Shown: piece after piece, positions 8,542-18,332 of the stretch
How positions within the stretch are numbered: position 1 is the first letter of the stretch
Layout of the letters: each line of letters starts with the position of its first letter
Source: Candidatus Berkelbacteria bacterium
GTDB taxonomy: Bacteria > Patescibacteriota > UBA1384 > JACPKC01
Direction of reading: 5' to 3'
Length of the DNA stretch: 42,056 bases
Assembly: GCA_016198415.1 (NCBI GenBank)
Contig: JACQIO010000019.1
Span: 1-42,056 of the forward strand
Program-made: the position numbers and the translations under genes
Notes under the pieces: model-generated
What the model saw: only the letters and a program-made list of their open reading frames with translations
Told to the model about the DNA's origin: nothing
Databases searched by the model: none

Positions 8542-10236
8542 TCAGCGGCCCAGTTGACGGTTGCTGATGGTTGTCTGGATTGACTCGAACTCCTCAACCG
8601 TGAGGATCCGTTGCTCAACGGAGAGGTCGGCAATCGCGCCAAAGCCACAGCCGGTTGGATCGGGATTGTCGAGCGGTTGGTAGTCCAGACTGTAGACCGG
8701 CAGACCGGCCATGGCGGCGTGGTAATGATCGGCCGAACACTCGGAGGGATCGTCGTAGCCCCAGAACTGGTAGAGCGGGTACCGAGCGCCGTTGAGTACG
8801 AGGACCTTCATCGAGACATGGGTTTCATCGTAGTAGGTAGAGGGGGCGTAGGTCTTGGGCTGGACGGTCTTTATCGTGGTCGTCTCTGCCTCACCCGTCA
8901 GTTCATCGCCGATCGCTTGCTTGGTTGCCGCATCGATCGGCGTGCGTGGTTCTTCGACCACCGGTTGCTCGATCGGGGACTCCGCGATCGCCTTACGAAT
9001 GTAGGTGACGCCAGCCCGGGCTTGGTAGCGGTAGTCAATGACCCGCGTGCCGTCGATCCGGTAGAGGTCGAGCAGTTCCGGACCAGGACTGAGCGGATCG
9101 TGGATCTCCAGATAGACGTCGCCATTCCCCATGCGGCGCGCCCCAACCGCCGTGACCATGTGGCCGCCAGTGCGGTGATACTGGCCCTCGGCATCGTACT
9201 GCCCGTACTCGAGTGAAACCTCTACGTCCTGGCCCTTCTGGAGCTCGGTGGCGATCTTGTCCATGATCTCCAGGTCAAACTGCGTCTCGCTCACCCAGTG
9301 CGTGACGAGCGGGAGATTATGGCGTTTGACGAAGGCGTCTTTCCCCGGGAAGAAGTTGAGGTCCGTCGTCACCCCGCTGGCGGCCTGCCACTTCATGTCC
9401 TCTTTGAGTTCGGCGATGACGGCCTGCACGTCGCCGGGCAGTTTGTCCTTGAAGTTGTACTTCTCGGCCAGCCACATCAGCGAGTTAGCCGTGGACGTGG
9501 GGACGCACTCGTTCTCGCGCTGGGTGACGTCTGGGACGCCGCCGTGGAAGACGTTGAACTCCTTCTTGACTTCTCCAGGCGCTCCGTCAGCGCCGTTGGT
9601 CGCGTCACTCGAGCTCGGTGGTCGATGTGGCGCTTCCGAGGTTGCCGCCTGGGCGAGCCCGACCGATCCGAAGCCGGTGTCGCCCTCCCCAGTGGGGTCG
9701 AGAACCATCCGGCGGCTGATCTCATCGGTTTCGATCGCGGTGACCGCTGTGGCGTGCGTCTCCAGGTTCTCGGACGTCTCGCCGGCCCACATGCTGAGCG
9801 GCTCTTCCGAGAGCGCAATCACCACCGGCAGCTGCGTGCGCATATCGGCACCCGGGTCGGGCAGGGCAAAGCCAAAGCTATTGCCTTCCCCGGTCACCAC
9901 CCGAGCTGAGAAGTTTTGGACGACCCACTCTTCCTGCGTGACACCATCAGCTGTCTGATAGGCAGCGAACACGCCATCTTGGTTGAGGTCGACGACGACG
10001 TTGATGGTGTCGAAGTACGGATCGTCGGCTTGATAGGGGATTGAGAGGGTGGCGATAGGGAGCGGCTCGCCCTGGTACGTAGGTCGGACGATCGTCACGT
10101 TCGGGCCGATGTAGACACTCCCCTGGTCGGTGGCAACCCAGATGACGAGCGCGAGCACCACGAGACCCAGCCCGCCTCCCAGGACCCAGAGCCATTTCCA
10201 CCGAGACGACCCTTGAGTTTCACCTGACTGGACCAT
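8542..10236 (-). CDS. Membrane-anchored protein with C39-like papain-fold peptidase domain
   Basis: TQRENECVPTSTANSLMWL (Cys), GGHMVTAVGARR (His), EIHDPLSPG (Asp); N-terminal TM. Confidence 0.75.
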   Translation of the reverse strand: MVQSGETQGSSRWKWLWVLGGGLGLVVLALVIWVATDQGSVYIGPNVTIVRPTYQGEPLPIATLSIPYQADDPYFDTINVVVDLNQDGVFAAYQTADGVTQEEWVVQNFSARVVTGEGNSFGFALPDPGADMRTQLPVVIALSEEPLSMWAGETSENLETHATAVTAIETDEISRRMVLDPTGEGDTGFGSVGLAQAATSEAPHRPPSSSDATNGADGAPGEVKKEFNVFHGGVPDVTQRENECVPTSTANSLMWLAEKYNFKDKLPGDVQAVIAELKEDMKWQAASGVTTDLNFFPGKDAFVKRHNLPLVTHWVSETQFDLEIMDKIATELQKGQDVEVSLEYGQYDAEGQYHRTGGHMVTAVGARRMGNGDVYLEIHDPLSPGPELLDLYRIDGTRVIDYRYQARAGVTYIRKAIAESPIEQPVVEEPRTPIDAATKQAIGDELTGEAETTTIKTVQPKTYAPSTYYDETHVSMKVLVLNGARYPLYQFWGYDDPSECSADHYHAAMAGLPVYSLDYQPLDNPDPTGCGFGAIADLSVEQRILTVEEFESIQTTISNRQLGR

Positions 10237-10327
10237 TACACCCCCTCGTCTGCCCCCAGTATACCGTATTCGATTCATTGGCCGAGGCTCCAGTGACGAG
10301 ATCGCTCGGCCCTGCTACGCTCTGGCC

Positions 10328-11872
10328 ATGCAGCGCCATCCACGATCTGATCGCGCGTTCTGGATTGCCCTCCTCGTTATCGTGGGGTTGGCAGCCGTTC
10401 TCCGTCTGGTTGGGTTGAACGATCGGCTTCACGTGGGTGACGACCAAGCCCGTGATCTCCTGACCGTTAAGCGGTCGGTCGAGACGCTTCACCCGTTCGT
10501 GGTTGGTCCGGCTCAGGTGGCCAACGAAAGTGGCGTTGTCCTCGGTCCGTTCTACTACTACTTGATCACGCCAGCGGCGATCCTGGCCAACTACCACCCA
10601 CTTGGTCCAGCCGTCCTCATCGCGCTGCTCTCGGTCTTGGCGGTTGCCGGCATCGGCTGGTTGGGTCGAGTCGCCTTTGATCCCACAACAGGCCTCCTGG
10701 CCGCCTTCCTCCTGGCGGTCTCTTCGCTGGCCGTCGAGTTTGGCCGGTTCGCCTGGAATCCCAATCCCCTCCCACTCGTGGTGGTTGGGATCGCCCTCGG
10801 CTTCTGGGCTTGGTCAGAGCGCCGGCCCTGGGGGTTTCCCACCACGATCCTCCTGACCGTGGTGGCCACCCAACTGCACAGCACCGGCTTTCTGCTTGTC
10901 CCGATCGTGCTCGTCAGCTCCCTCATTGTCCGACCACCGCGACCGAGCTGGCCGATGATGGGGTGGGTCATGCTGGGAGTTGGGCTCCTGCTCGCTCCCC
11001 TCCTCTACCACGAGGTCAAGCACGACTGGCCGAGTCTGTGGGGCTACCTGGGCCTTGAGGGTCAGCCAGGTGCAGCAACGAGCGCTTGGTGGTACCTGCG
11101 GCGCGCCTGGGACAACCTCGTGGCGTTCTTTTTGGCCGAACTGGTGGCGAGCCGATCATCCTGGGCCTTGACCGGTGCCGGCCTCGTCCTCTGCCTCGCT
11201 GGCTTGTGGCAGCTCCGTCAGTGGGCCATTGGCGTCCTCTTCATTACACTGCTCACGTTCGGCGGCCTCGCCTTGGCACTGTCTGGTCGCCTGCTCTTCC
11301 TTCACTACTTCCTTTTTCTCATCCCGGCAGTGATCATCGGCTTGGCGGTGGGACTACGTCAGCTGTCAGGCTGGCGGGGCGGCTGGGGACTCGTCCTTGT
11401 CTTCCTCATACTCTTCACGGTCGTACACGTTCAGGCGATGGCACCCACGTGGCAGGCGATTGGGCAGGCTGACTATCCCGCAACGGAGGCAACGAGCATC
11501 GTCTACCCAGACGTGGAGGCGGCTGCGGCCTGGATCCTGGCTGACGCCGGCGAGCGCTCGCCCGAGCTCCTCTTTGTCAAGCCAACGGCCAGCCACAACC
11601 AGGTGGCGTTCGACTTAGCCGTTGAGCGAGCCGATCGCGTGGTGCTCGAGTGGGACGGGATTCTCATTCCGGCTCAGCCGGCTGACGCCGATCGCCTCGG
11701 CGAGCTCATCAGAACCCTCTCGAGCACCGAGCCGGTCGGGAATCACCTTGATCCGCTCTACGTGATCGTTGAGCCGGCGGGAACACCACTCCCGCAGGCC
11801 TTCCAAGCCTTGCCGATCGATGTTGAAGCGCGCTTTGGACAGGTTAAGGTCCTCAAGGTCGGGGAGGAGTAG
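10328..11872 (+). CDS. ArnT/PMT-like (GT39/GT83-type) multi-TM glycosyltransferase
   Basis: LRLVGLNDRLHVGDDQARDLL luminal DD motif after TM1, many TM segments. Confidence 0.75.
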   Translation: MQRHPRSDRAFWIALLVIVGLAAVLRLVGLNDRLHVGDDQARDLLTVKRSVETLHPFVVGPAQVANESGVVLGPFYYYLITPAAILANYHPLGPAVLIALLSVLAVAGIGWLGRVAFDPTTGLLAAFLLAVSSLAVEFGRFAWNPNPLPLVVVGIALGFWAWSERRPWGFPTTILLTVVATQLHSTGFLLVPIVLVSSLIVRPPRPSWPMMGWVMLGVGLLLAPLLYHEVKHDWPSLWGYLGLEGQPGAATSAWWYLRRAWDNLVAFFLAELVASRSSWALTGAGLVLCLAGLWQLRQWAIGVLFITLLTFGGLALALSGRLLFLHYFLFLIPAVIIGLAVGLRQLSGWRGGWGLVLVFLILFTVVHVQAMAPTWQAIGQADYPATEATSIVYPDVEAAAAWILADAGERSPELLFVKPTASHNQVAFDLAVERADRVVLEWDGILIPAQPADADRLGELIRTLSSTEPVGNHLDPLYVIVEPAGTPLPQAFQALPIDVEARFGQVKVLKVGEE

Positions 11873-11874
11873 TC

Positions 11875-12564
11875 GTGGCGCGGTCACGGTCGCTCAAAGA
11901 TCGAGTACTTGGCCAGTACCGGACGCAGTCGTTCCTGACCCGACTCTTCCTCTGGCTGCGTTGGCGCCTGACGTTCTTTGAGCGGCTCCTGGCCTGTGTT
12001 CCCCGCCAGGGCCTCGTGGTTGACATTGGCTGCGGCCACGGCCTCTGGCCGGTGGCGTTGGTCCTCGATGCGCCGGCTCGGGAGGTGGTGGGCTACGATC
12101 CGGATCGGCGGCGGATCGAGCAGGCAGAGCGCGTGGCAGCGCAGGTACCCCGAGTGCGGTTCACGAGCCACTGGGAGGATCTGGCCTCCCTCGGGCCTAC
12201 TTCAGTCACGGTCGTTGATGTACTGATCCTCCTGCCACCTCGGGACAAAGAGCGGCTCCTGGGGTGGGCCAGTGATCACCTGGTGCCGGGTGGCACTCTG
12301 TTACTCAAAGTCAACGGGACGGAGCCGCGCCTCAAGCACTGGTTCTCGCTCATGGAGGAAAGGTTCATGACGAGTGTCGGACCAACGCACGCTACATCGG
12401 GTCTCCACAGCTGGCCGGTGGCAGAGTACGTGACGCTCTGCCAAGCATTGGGATTCGAGATCACGCGGGTTGAGCGACTTGACCGCTGGTACCACCCGCA
12501 GCCACATAGTCTTATTGTGGCCGAGAAGCCAGCGACGCCTGCCAGAGTGCGTCGTAGGTCGTGA
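11875..12564 (+). CDS. Class I SAM-dependent methyltransferase
   Basis: GLVVDIGCGHGLWPVAL motif I, VVGYDPDRRRIEQAERVA. Confidence 0.8.
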   Translation: MARSRSLKDRVLGQYRTQSFLTRLFLWLRWRLTFFERLLACVPRQGLVVDIGCGHGLWPVALVLDAPAREVVGYDPDRRRIEQAERVAAQVPRVRFTSHWEDLASLGPTSVTVVDVLILLPPRDKERLLGWASDHLVPGGTLLLKVNGTEPRLKHWFSLMEERFMTSVGPTHATSGLHSWPVAEYVTLCQALGFEITRVERLDRWYHPQPHSLIVAEKPATPARVRRRS

Positions 12565-13330
12565 GTGTCAGAACGTTGGTGGTCTCGAGCTCTTTCCAGG
12601 GGCAGGCCTCGAGCATTGGCAGTTGCGGGGCGCGCCATGGGAAACTCGGCCCGTCGGTCAGGTGCCAGATGCACTCGTAGGTTCCGGGTGGCAGGCAGCG
12701 GAATGTTCCAGCCAGCGTTGGTTGTGGCAGCCAGCGCGGGTCAATGAGGCCAGTCAGCATCGGCCGGTCCGACCAGCCCGTGCAACTGAGGCGACTGGTG
12801 GCGTGGGCAATCAGCCGGGCGCGGAGCGGGGCCAGCGGAGGGAGCATGAGCCGCTTGGCGAGGCGGACGGTTGGAATTGCCCGCTCATCGGCAATCGTCC
12901 GGACGGTCTCCCGGACCGGGTGATAGCAGTGGATGTGGTGGTGGCTATCGAGGTGTGGGGGGAGGTGCCCGAACCAGTCGGAGTACGTGGCAACCTGGGC
13001 TCGGAGCTCGCGCGCCATCTGATCAGCCCTGACCCCTCCGGTCCAGAGCTTGAGGAGGAAGCCGGTCAAACCGAGGAACTGGCCAGTTCGACTCACCAGT
13101 GAGGCAATGGTAGTCGGATCACTGATTGGCCGACCCTCGGTCAGGTTGAGGTGGAGGCCACGGGGGAGCGACGCCGGGATGGTTGGGTCTGTGACGATCG
13201 CCTGGCTCGACGGTGGGGTGACGATGACGCTCAACTCGGACAGGCCACCGGCCGTCACCGCCTGGTGGATGCCGGCGGTCACCTCCGGGTGGAGACCGAG
13301 ATCATCAGCGTGTGAGATGAGCTGGAGCAT
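12512..13330 (-). CDS. ChbG/YdjC-family carbohydrate deacetylase-like protein
   Basis: ISHADDLGLHPEVTAGI, GLHLNLTEGRPI, LPPHLDSHHHIHCYHPV metal-ligand motifs. Confidence 0.9.
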   Translation of the reverse strand: MLQLISHADDLGLHPEVTAGIHQAVTAGGLSELSVIVTPPSSQAIVTDPTIPASLPRGLHLNLTEGRPISDPTTIASLVSRTGQFLGLTGFLLKLWTGGVRADQMARELRAQVATYSDWFGHLPPHLDSHHHIHCYHPVRETVRTIADERAIPTVRLAKRLMLPPLAPLRARLIAHATSRLSCTGWSDRPMLTGLIDPRWLPQPTLAGTFRCLPPGTYECIWHLTDGPSFPWRAPQLPMLEACPWKELETTNVLTLTTYDALWQASLASRPQ

Positions 13331-14063
13331 AGGTCCCTCGTTTGAGCTGCTGCCAGATGATCAGGAGCTCACCAACACTCGTCCAGGCGGCCGGCAGCGC
13401 GGAGACCCGTGAGTCATCGGTGTTGGTCCAGGCAATCGGCAGCTCGCGGACGGCCAAGCCGAGTTCTCGGGCAATCACCAGGAGCTCGATGTCGAACGCC
13501 CACCGTGGGATCGTGAGGTAAGGCGCGATCGCCCGGGCCGCCTCAGCCCGGAGAAGCTTGAAGCCACACTGGGTATCGGCGTAGGGCAGGCCAAAGAGGT
13601 GCCGGACCAACCAGTTGCCGGTCCGCGAGACAATCGTTCGATCCCAGGACTGCCGGGCGGTGTCGAGTGAGGGCGCGAGGTACTTGGAGCTGATCACAAT
13701 CGGGGCGTCCTTGAGCACGGGCAGAAAGCGGTCGAGTTCCCCCACGGGGAGTGAGCCATCGGCATCCAAGATGAGGACCCAGCTGCCGCGGGCAGCACTT
13801 AAGCCGGTCCGGACAGCTGCTCCCTTGCCACGATTGGTGGGATGCTGCAGTAGCGAGAGGCGAAACGGCAGTTGGCGAGTGGCGTGAACCACCTCGCTCG
13901 TTTCGTCGGTTGAACCGTCATCCACCACGATCACTTCCAGTGACCACGTTGGATGACGGTGGGCGTAGGCAGCAATCTCTTGGAGGGTCTTGGGGAGGCG
14001 GCCCGCCTCGTTGTAGGCGGGAATCACCAGCGAGCCGGCGGGCCGTCGTGGCTTGGACTGCAT
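13305..14063 (-). CDS. Glycosyltransferase family 2 (dolichyl-phosphate beta-glucosyltransferase-like)
   Basis: LVIPAYNEAGRL, VDDGSTDET, NRGKGAAVRTGL, DADGSLP, DTQCGFKL. Confidence 0.9.
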   Translation of the reverse strand: MQSKPRRPAGSLVIPAYNEAGRLPKTLQEIAAYAHRHPTWSLEVIVVDDGSTDETSEVVHATRQLPFRLSLLQHPTNRGKGAAVRTGLSAARGSWVLILDADGSLPVGELDRFLPVLKDAPIVISSKYLAPSLDTARQSWDRTIVSRTGNWLVRHLFGLPYADTQCGFKLLRAEAARAIAPYLTIPRWAFDIELLVIARELGLAVRELPIAWTNTDDSRVSALPAAWTSVGELLIIWQQLKRGTYAPAHLTR

Positions 14064-14142
14064 GGACCCATCCTACGCTGTTTGGAAGCGATCTCCAGAC
14101 TGGCTGCTTGCGGGCCCTTCGCTCAGGGGGCATACTGGATCC

Positions 14143-14631
14143 ATGAACGAACTCTTCCGCAGGGCCGCTGGCTGGACCTCAGCCGTGGCTGGCTCCCCGC
14201 TCGCGTTCCTGGCTGCCGTTGCCATCGTGATTGTCTGGTGGTGGAGCGGTCCCCGCTTCCACTACTCAGACACCTGGCAGCTCTTCATCAACACCGGCAC
14301 GACCATTGGCACCTTCCTCATGGTCTTCCTCATCCAGAACACCCAGAATCGCGATGCCAAGGCGATCCAACTCAAGCTCGACGAGCTCATTCGCTCCACT
14401 AAGGGTGCTCGGGCCAGCTTTGTGAACATGGAAGAGCTTGGGGACGATGAGCTCAAGGCGCTGCAAGGGGAGTTTGAGACGCTCCGCAAGAAACACGCAA
14501 GTCAGATGCTCAACGCACTCCACGCCCACATTGTGGTCGAGCGCCACCGCCGTGGCCTCCTCGGCCCGCTCGATGACGCGGTCAAGGGCGCCTTGGCCGA
14601 GCTCGCAAAACTCGGCCAGGCCAAGAAGTAG
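14143..14631 (+). CDS. Low-affinity iron permease family protein
   Basis: DTWQLFINTGTTIGTFLMVFLIQNTQNRDAKAIQLKLDELI. Confidence 0.9.
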   Translation: MNELFRRAAGWTSAVAGSPLAFLAAVAIVIVWWWSGPRFHYSDTWQLFINTGTTIGTFLMVFLIQNTQNRDAKAIQLKLDELIRSTKGARASFVNMEELGDDELKALQGEFETLRKKHASQMLNALHAHIVVERHRRGLLGPLDDAVKGALAELAKLGQAKK

Positions 14632-14738
14632 CCGTTCGACCATACGCAGGGCTACCTAAGCCAAGGAGTCCCGCGCCAACTATGAGCGTCATCAATCGTT
14701 GCATCGATCGCTTCTTCCACTCCTACCCCCGTTCCTGT

Positions 14739-16505
14739 CTAGAACTTCTGTTTTTCCCAGAGCTCGTGGAAGCGACCGCGCCGCCGCATGAGGTGAGCAA
14801 AGTTGCCGTCATCGACAATCTGCCCGTCTTCGATGACCAGAATCCGGTCCATCTCGCGGATGGTGGTCAGCCGGTGGGCAATCACCACGGCCGTGACGGA
14901 CTGGAAGACCTGGTGGAGCGAGTCTTGAATCTTCTCCTCGGACTCTATATCCAGATGTGAGGTCGCCTCGTCCAGCAAGAGGAGTTGGGGCTCCTTGAAG
15001 ACGGCGCGGGCGATCCCCACCCGCTGCTTCTCCCCACCCGAGAGTTTGACGCCCTTCTCGCCCACGAGCGTGGTGTCCCCCTTGGGGAGTCGGGGCAGGA
15101 AGTCGGTGACGTGAGCCACCTCGAGCGCTTGGCGGAGGAGCTTGGTGTCACGGGCCCGACGCTGGTTCGCGATTGAGACGTTATCTCGGAGCGAGAAGTT
15201 GAAGATCTCCGTTTCCTGGAGGACGACGGCCGTTTGGGCCAGATACGAGCCTCGGGCAATTGAGCGCAGCGGCAGCCCGTCAACCAAGATCTCGCCGCTG
15301 TAGTCCTCGTGCTCATTGAGGAGCAGCTTGAAGAGGGTCGATTTGCCAGCCCCAGAGACGCCCACAATCCCCAGCCGCTCACCCCGCCTGATCGTGAAGG
15401 AGAGACGATTGAGGACGCGCTCGGCTCCGTAGCTGAACGAGAGATTCTTGACCTCGATCTGCTGCCAGTCGCGGGGGAACGATACCTTACCGGTCTCGTC
15501 CTCGATGGTGACCGGCTCCTTGAGGATGGCGACCATTCGGGCCACCGCGTAGCGCGCGAGCAAGAAGCGCTGACTCTGCTCTGCAATCTCGTTGACCGAT
15601 CGCCAGAGGCGCCCAAAGTAGTCCCAGAAGATGACCAAGAGCCCAACCTCGTACTGACCCTTCAAGATGCCAGCCAGAATGTAGATGAGCAGTCCTAGTC
15701 GGAAGAGTTGCCCGCCACCATCCAAGATGGCCTGACGGCTCCGGAACCGAGTGATTCGTTCGGTGATGCGGACAAAGAGGATGCGCATCTCGTCGCGGAT
15801 GCGGCCAAAGAGCGTGTCCGAGAAGCCCAGGGCCTTGACGGTCCGAATGTTGTTGATCGACTCGTAGATGAGGCCGCTGACGCCTTCGTCGCCTACATTG
15901 ACAGCGTCTGCCGCCAGCACGGCCCGTCTAGCCAGCAGCACCGAAGCGACGTAGTAGCAGCCGGCGAACACGACGAGGGCGACGGAGATCCAAGTATCGA
16001 TGGTGGCTAAGATGATGACGATGCCAACAAAGTTGACGGTCGCCTCAATGGCGTTATCGATCCACATGTCGAGCATGGTGTGGATGCCGTTGGCGCCCCG
16101 CTGGATGCGCTTGACCTTGTTGCCCGAGTTCTCGCGCTCGTGCCAGGCCAGATCAATCTTGAAGAGGTGCCCGACCGTCTCGAGCGTGGCATCCAGCTCA
16201 ACGCGTTCGCCAATTCGGTAGGCGGCGTACTTGGCCAGCTGCCGACCAACGTAGTAGTAGACCGAGGCGACAATCCAGATCGTCATCAGGTTGACGATTG
16301 GTTGGTAGGAGTCCCCTGGCTGATAGGATCCCAGAAACGTGACGATGCTCCCGAGGGCGTAGGACGGGTAGAGCCAGATGACGTCGGTGCTGAGCCGCAG
16401 GAGGCTGGCCCAGAGGTACTGCCAGCGGTAGGGCTTAAGCCACCGCCAGATATCGAGCAACAGCTCGCGGTTAGAGTAGTCGATGGTCTTGGGAAGCGCG
16501 CTCAT
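14739..16505 (-). CDS. ABC transporter, fused permease/ATPase (exporter type)
   Basis: Walker A GVSGAGKSTL, signature KLSGGEKQRVGIARA, Walker B LLLLDEATSHLD, N-terminal TM domain. Confidence 0.95.
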   Translation of the reverse strand: MSALPKTIDYSNRELLLDIWRWLKPYRWQYLWASLLRLSTDVIWLYPSYALGSIVTFLGSYQPGDSYQPIVNLMTIWIVASVYYYVGRQLAKYAAYRIGERVELDATLETVGHLFKIDLAWHERENSGNKVKRIQRGANGIHTMLDMWIDNAIEATVNFVGIVIILATIDTWISVALVVFAGCYYVASVLLARRAVLAADAVNVGDEGVSGLIYESINNIRTVKALGFSDTLFGRIRDEMRILFVRITERITRFRSRQAILDGGGQLFRLGLLIYILAGILKGQYEVGLLVIFWDYFGRLWRSVNEIAEQSQRFLLARYAVARMVAILKEPVTIEDETGKVSFPRDWQQIEVKNLSFSYGAERVLNRLSFTIRRGERLGIVGVSGAGKSTLFKLLLNEHEDYSGEILVDGLPLRSIARGSYLAQTAVVLQETEIFNFSLRDNVSIANQRRARDTKLLRQALEVAHVTDFLPRLPKGDTTLVGEKGVKLSGGEKQRVGIARAVFKEPQLLLLDEATSHLDIESEEKIQDSLHQVFQSVTAVVIAHRLTTIREMDRILVIEDGQIVDDGNFAHLMRRRGRFHELWEKQKF

Positions 16506-16557
16506 AGACCCAGTATACGCGTCTTCGCCTCGCGACCCGTACCGACCCGGGGTGGTG

Positions 16558-17607
16558 CTAACGACAGAACGACTCGCCGTGCGGTGGGTTTCCGCTCAGT
16601 GACCCGAAGAGTGCCTTGTATTGAGCGTACATCGTTGATGAGTAGTACCCCCATGGGCAGACCGCCGTGGTGGCGTTGTCGCTCCAGTTCCAAGCGGGGT
16701 CGCTCGCGTAGCGATTGGAGACCGTTGTGTTGTAGACCCCAAAGTCCCAAATGCCGTAGATGGTGCCGGTCGTCGTGGCAATCTGCTCGCCGGCGGCAAA
16801 CGAGAGTGAGGTGGTCGGGGCGGTCGTGCGTGTGTCGGACTGCTTGATGGGGAAGGCGTCCTTGATGGACTGGATGGGGCCCGTGATGTGGTCAAACCGG
16901 AAGGTGACCTCGCAGCTGACACGGAATATGAGGAGGTACTCGCCACCCGGGTTGCCTTCTTGGTAGTAGGCGCCGCTGTCGAGCGTTGCTACGATTGGCG
17001 CGTAGACCGGGACACTGGTGAGCTGGGTATCAACGTACCCGTGCGGCTTGAGATCGGTTCCGGCCTTGGTTGGCGGCGGGATCACCTGACTGACTTTGGT
17101 CAGATCGGTGATGTGGTGGGTGAAGGTGGGTGAGGCGTTCGATTGGCAGGTCGGGGTCGAACTGGCGGGTGGACTGGTTTGTTCCTGACTATTCCCAGGG
17201 CTACTCGCTGGTGGCGAGGAACTCTCTCCACTTTCACTCCCGTGTTCCCCCGACGGCTCCTTGGCCTGATCGTTCGTAGCCTGCTCGGGGGCAGGTGTCT
17301 CGGCTGGGGTCGCTGCCGTTGGTTCTGATGACGTTGGTGCGTTGGTCTCGGATGCGACCGGCGTCTTCGCGTTCGTCGTGGTCGGGGTGAGGGTAGCTGC
17401 GACGTTCGCCGTCGTCTCCACGGTCGCAGCTGGCTCCGCAACCGATTCGACCGGCTGCTCGACTAATTCGAGCAGCTCCTCACCAAGGGTGCGATCGTTC
17501 CGAACCTCGCCAAACACCCCCGCCTGCGTCGCGACATACGCCGCCGTCCCGCCGGCCAGGACCAGCACCCCAGCTCCTCCTAGAATCCACCGACTTGGCA
17601 GGACCAT
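16558..17607 (-). CDS. Secreted/anchored hypothetical protein with T/P/E-rich linker
   Basis: N-terminal TM, long linker, Cys-containing C-terminal domain; TATACT 6 nt before ATG. Confidence 0.75.
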   Translation of the reverse strand: MVLPSRWILGGAGVLVLAGGTAAYVATQAGVFGEVRNDRTLGEELLELVEQPVESVAEPAATVETTANVAATLTPTTTNAKTPVASETNAPTSSEPTAATPAETPAPEQATNDQAKEPSGEHGSESGESSSPPASSPGNSQEQTSPPASSTPTCQSNASPTFTHHITDLTKVSQVIPPPTKAGTDLKPHGYVDTQLTSVPVYAPIVATLDSGAYYQEGNPGGEYLLIFRVSCEVTFRFDHITGPIQSIKDAFPIKQSDTRTTAPTTSLSFAAGEQIATTTGTIYGIWDFGVYNTTVSNRYASDPAWNWSDNATTAVCPWGYYSSTMYAQYKALFGSLSGNPPHGESFCR

Positions 17608-17675
17608 GGAGACAGTATACCTCGTCGACCGACGGTCGCGACTCTCTCAACCCCACGATTTGCTACACTCAAGTC

Positions 17676-17891
17676 ATGACTCGCTTTCGCTCAACCCGGC
17701 GCTACATCAAGGCGCTCACAATCGCGGCTGGGCTCGTCCTCATCTGGCGAGGTATGTGGTACGGCCTGGATTGGATCGATGGGTACCTGTTTGGTGGCAG
17801 CCACGCCCTGACGGCCATCGGCGGCATCATCCTCGGCGTCCTCCTCCTGGCCATTCCCGATGGTGATCTCAAGGAGCTCGAGAAACTCTAA
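17676..17891 (+). CDS. Small membrane protein (71 aa)
   Basis: Two hydrophobic segments; TACACT 6 nt before ATG. Confidence 0.65.
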   Translation: MTRFRSTRRYIKALTIAAGLVLIWRGMWYGLDWIDGYLFGGSHALTAIGGIILGVLLLAIPDGDLKELEKL

Positions 17892-17934
17892 TCGAACCAC
17901 TCGGTGGTGGCGATTGCCGGAACGTCTCTAAAAG

Positions 17935-17959
17935 ACTACCGACACTGAGAGTCGGTAGT
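17935..17959. repeat. 25-nt palindrome ACTACCGACACTGAGAGTCGGTAGT
   Basis: Same loop as, and compensatory change relative to, 40794-40818. Confidence 0.85.
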
Positions 17960-18295
17960 GGAGATGGCAGTGTGTCGGTTGGCTTGGAGCGCCAGCCTAT
18001 GTGTGACGAGTCGCCCTCGTAGTTCGTCTTCACTATGATTGGCCACCCATTCTGGAAAGAAGACCGGCTGCGTTTGGGGATCATGCCACGTCGCGTAGGC
18101 GCTCTGCCACATCGCTGGCGAACTGCGCTGGAAGTTGATCGTCACCGGCAGCGTGAAGTACAGATACCGCTCCCGACTCCCCGCCGGCACATCCGGATGG
18201 ACCTCGTGCTGGGCCAGCGTAGGAATCTGGCCAGCGGCAAAGAGCTCACGCAGTCGTTGAATCCGATCGAGGATGGTCACTGTCGCAGTCGCCAT
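17936..18295 (-). CDS. Probably C-terminally truncated hypothetical protein
   Basis: QHEVHPDVPAGSRERYLYFTLPVTINFQRSSPAMWQSA...; last residues and TAG stop come from the palindrome at 17935-17959; TAGAAT 6 nt before ATG. Confidence 0.6.
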   Translation of the reverse strand: MATATVTILDRIQRLRELFAAGQIPTLAQHEVHPDVPAGSRERYLYFTLPVTINFQRSSPAMWQSAYATWHDPQTQPVFFPEWVANHSEDELRGRLVTHRLALQANRHTAISTTDSQCR

Positions 18296-18332
18296 GTATC
18301 CATTCTACACCACGATCTGGTAGGCTTTGGCT

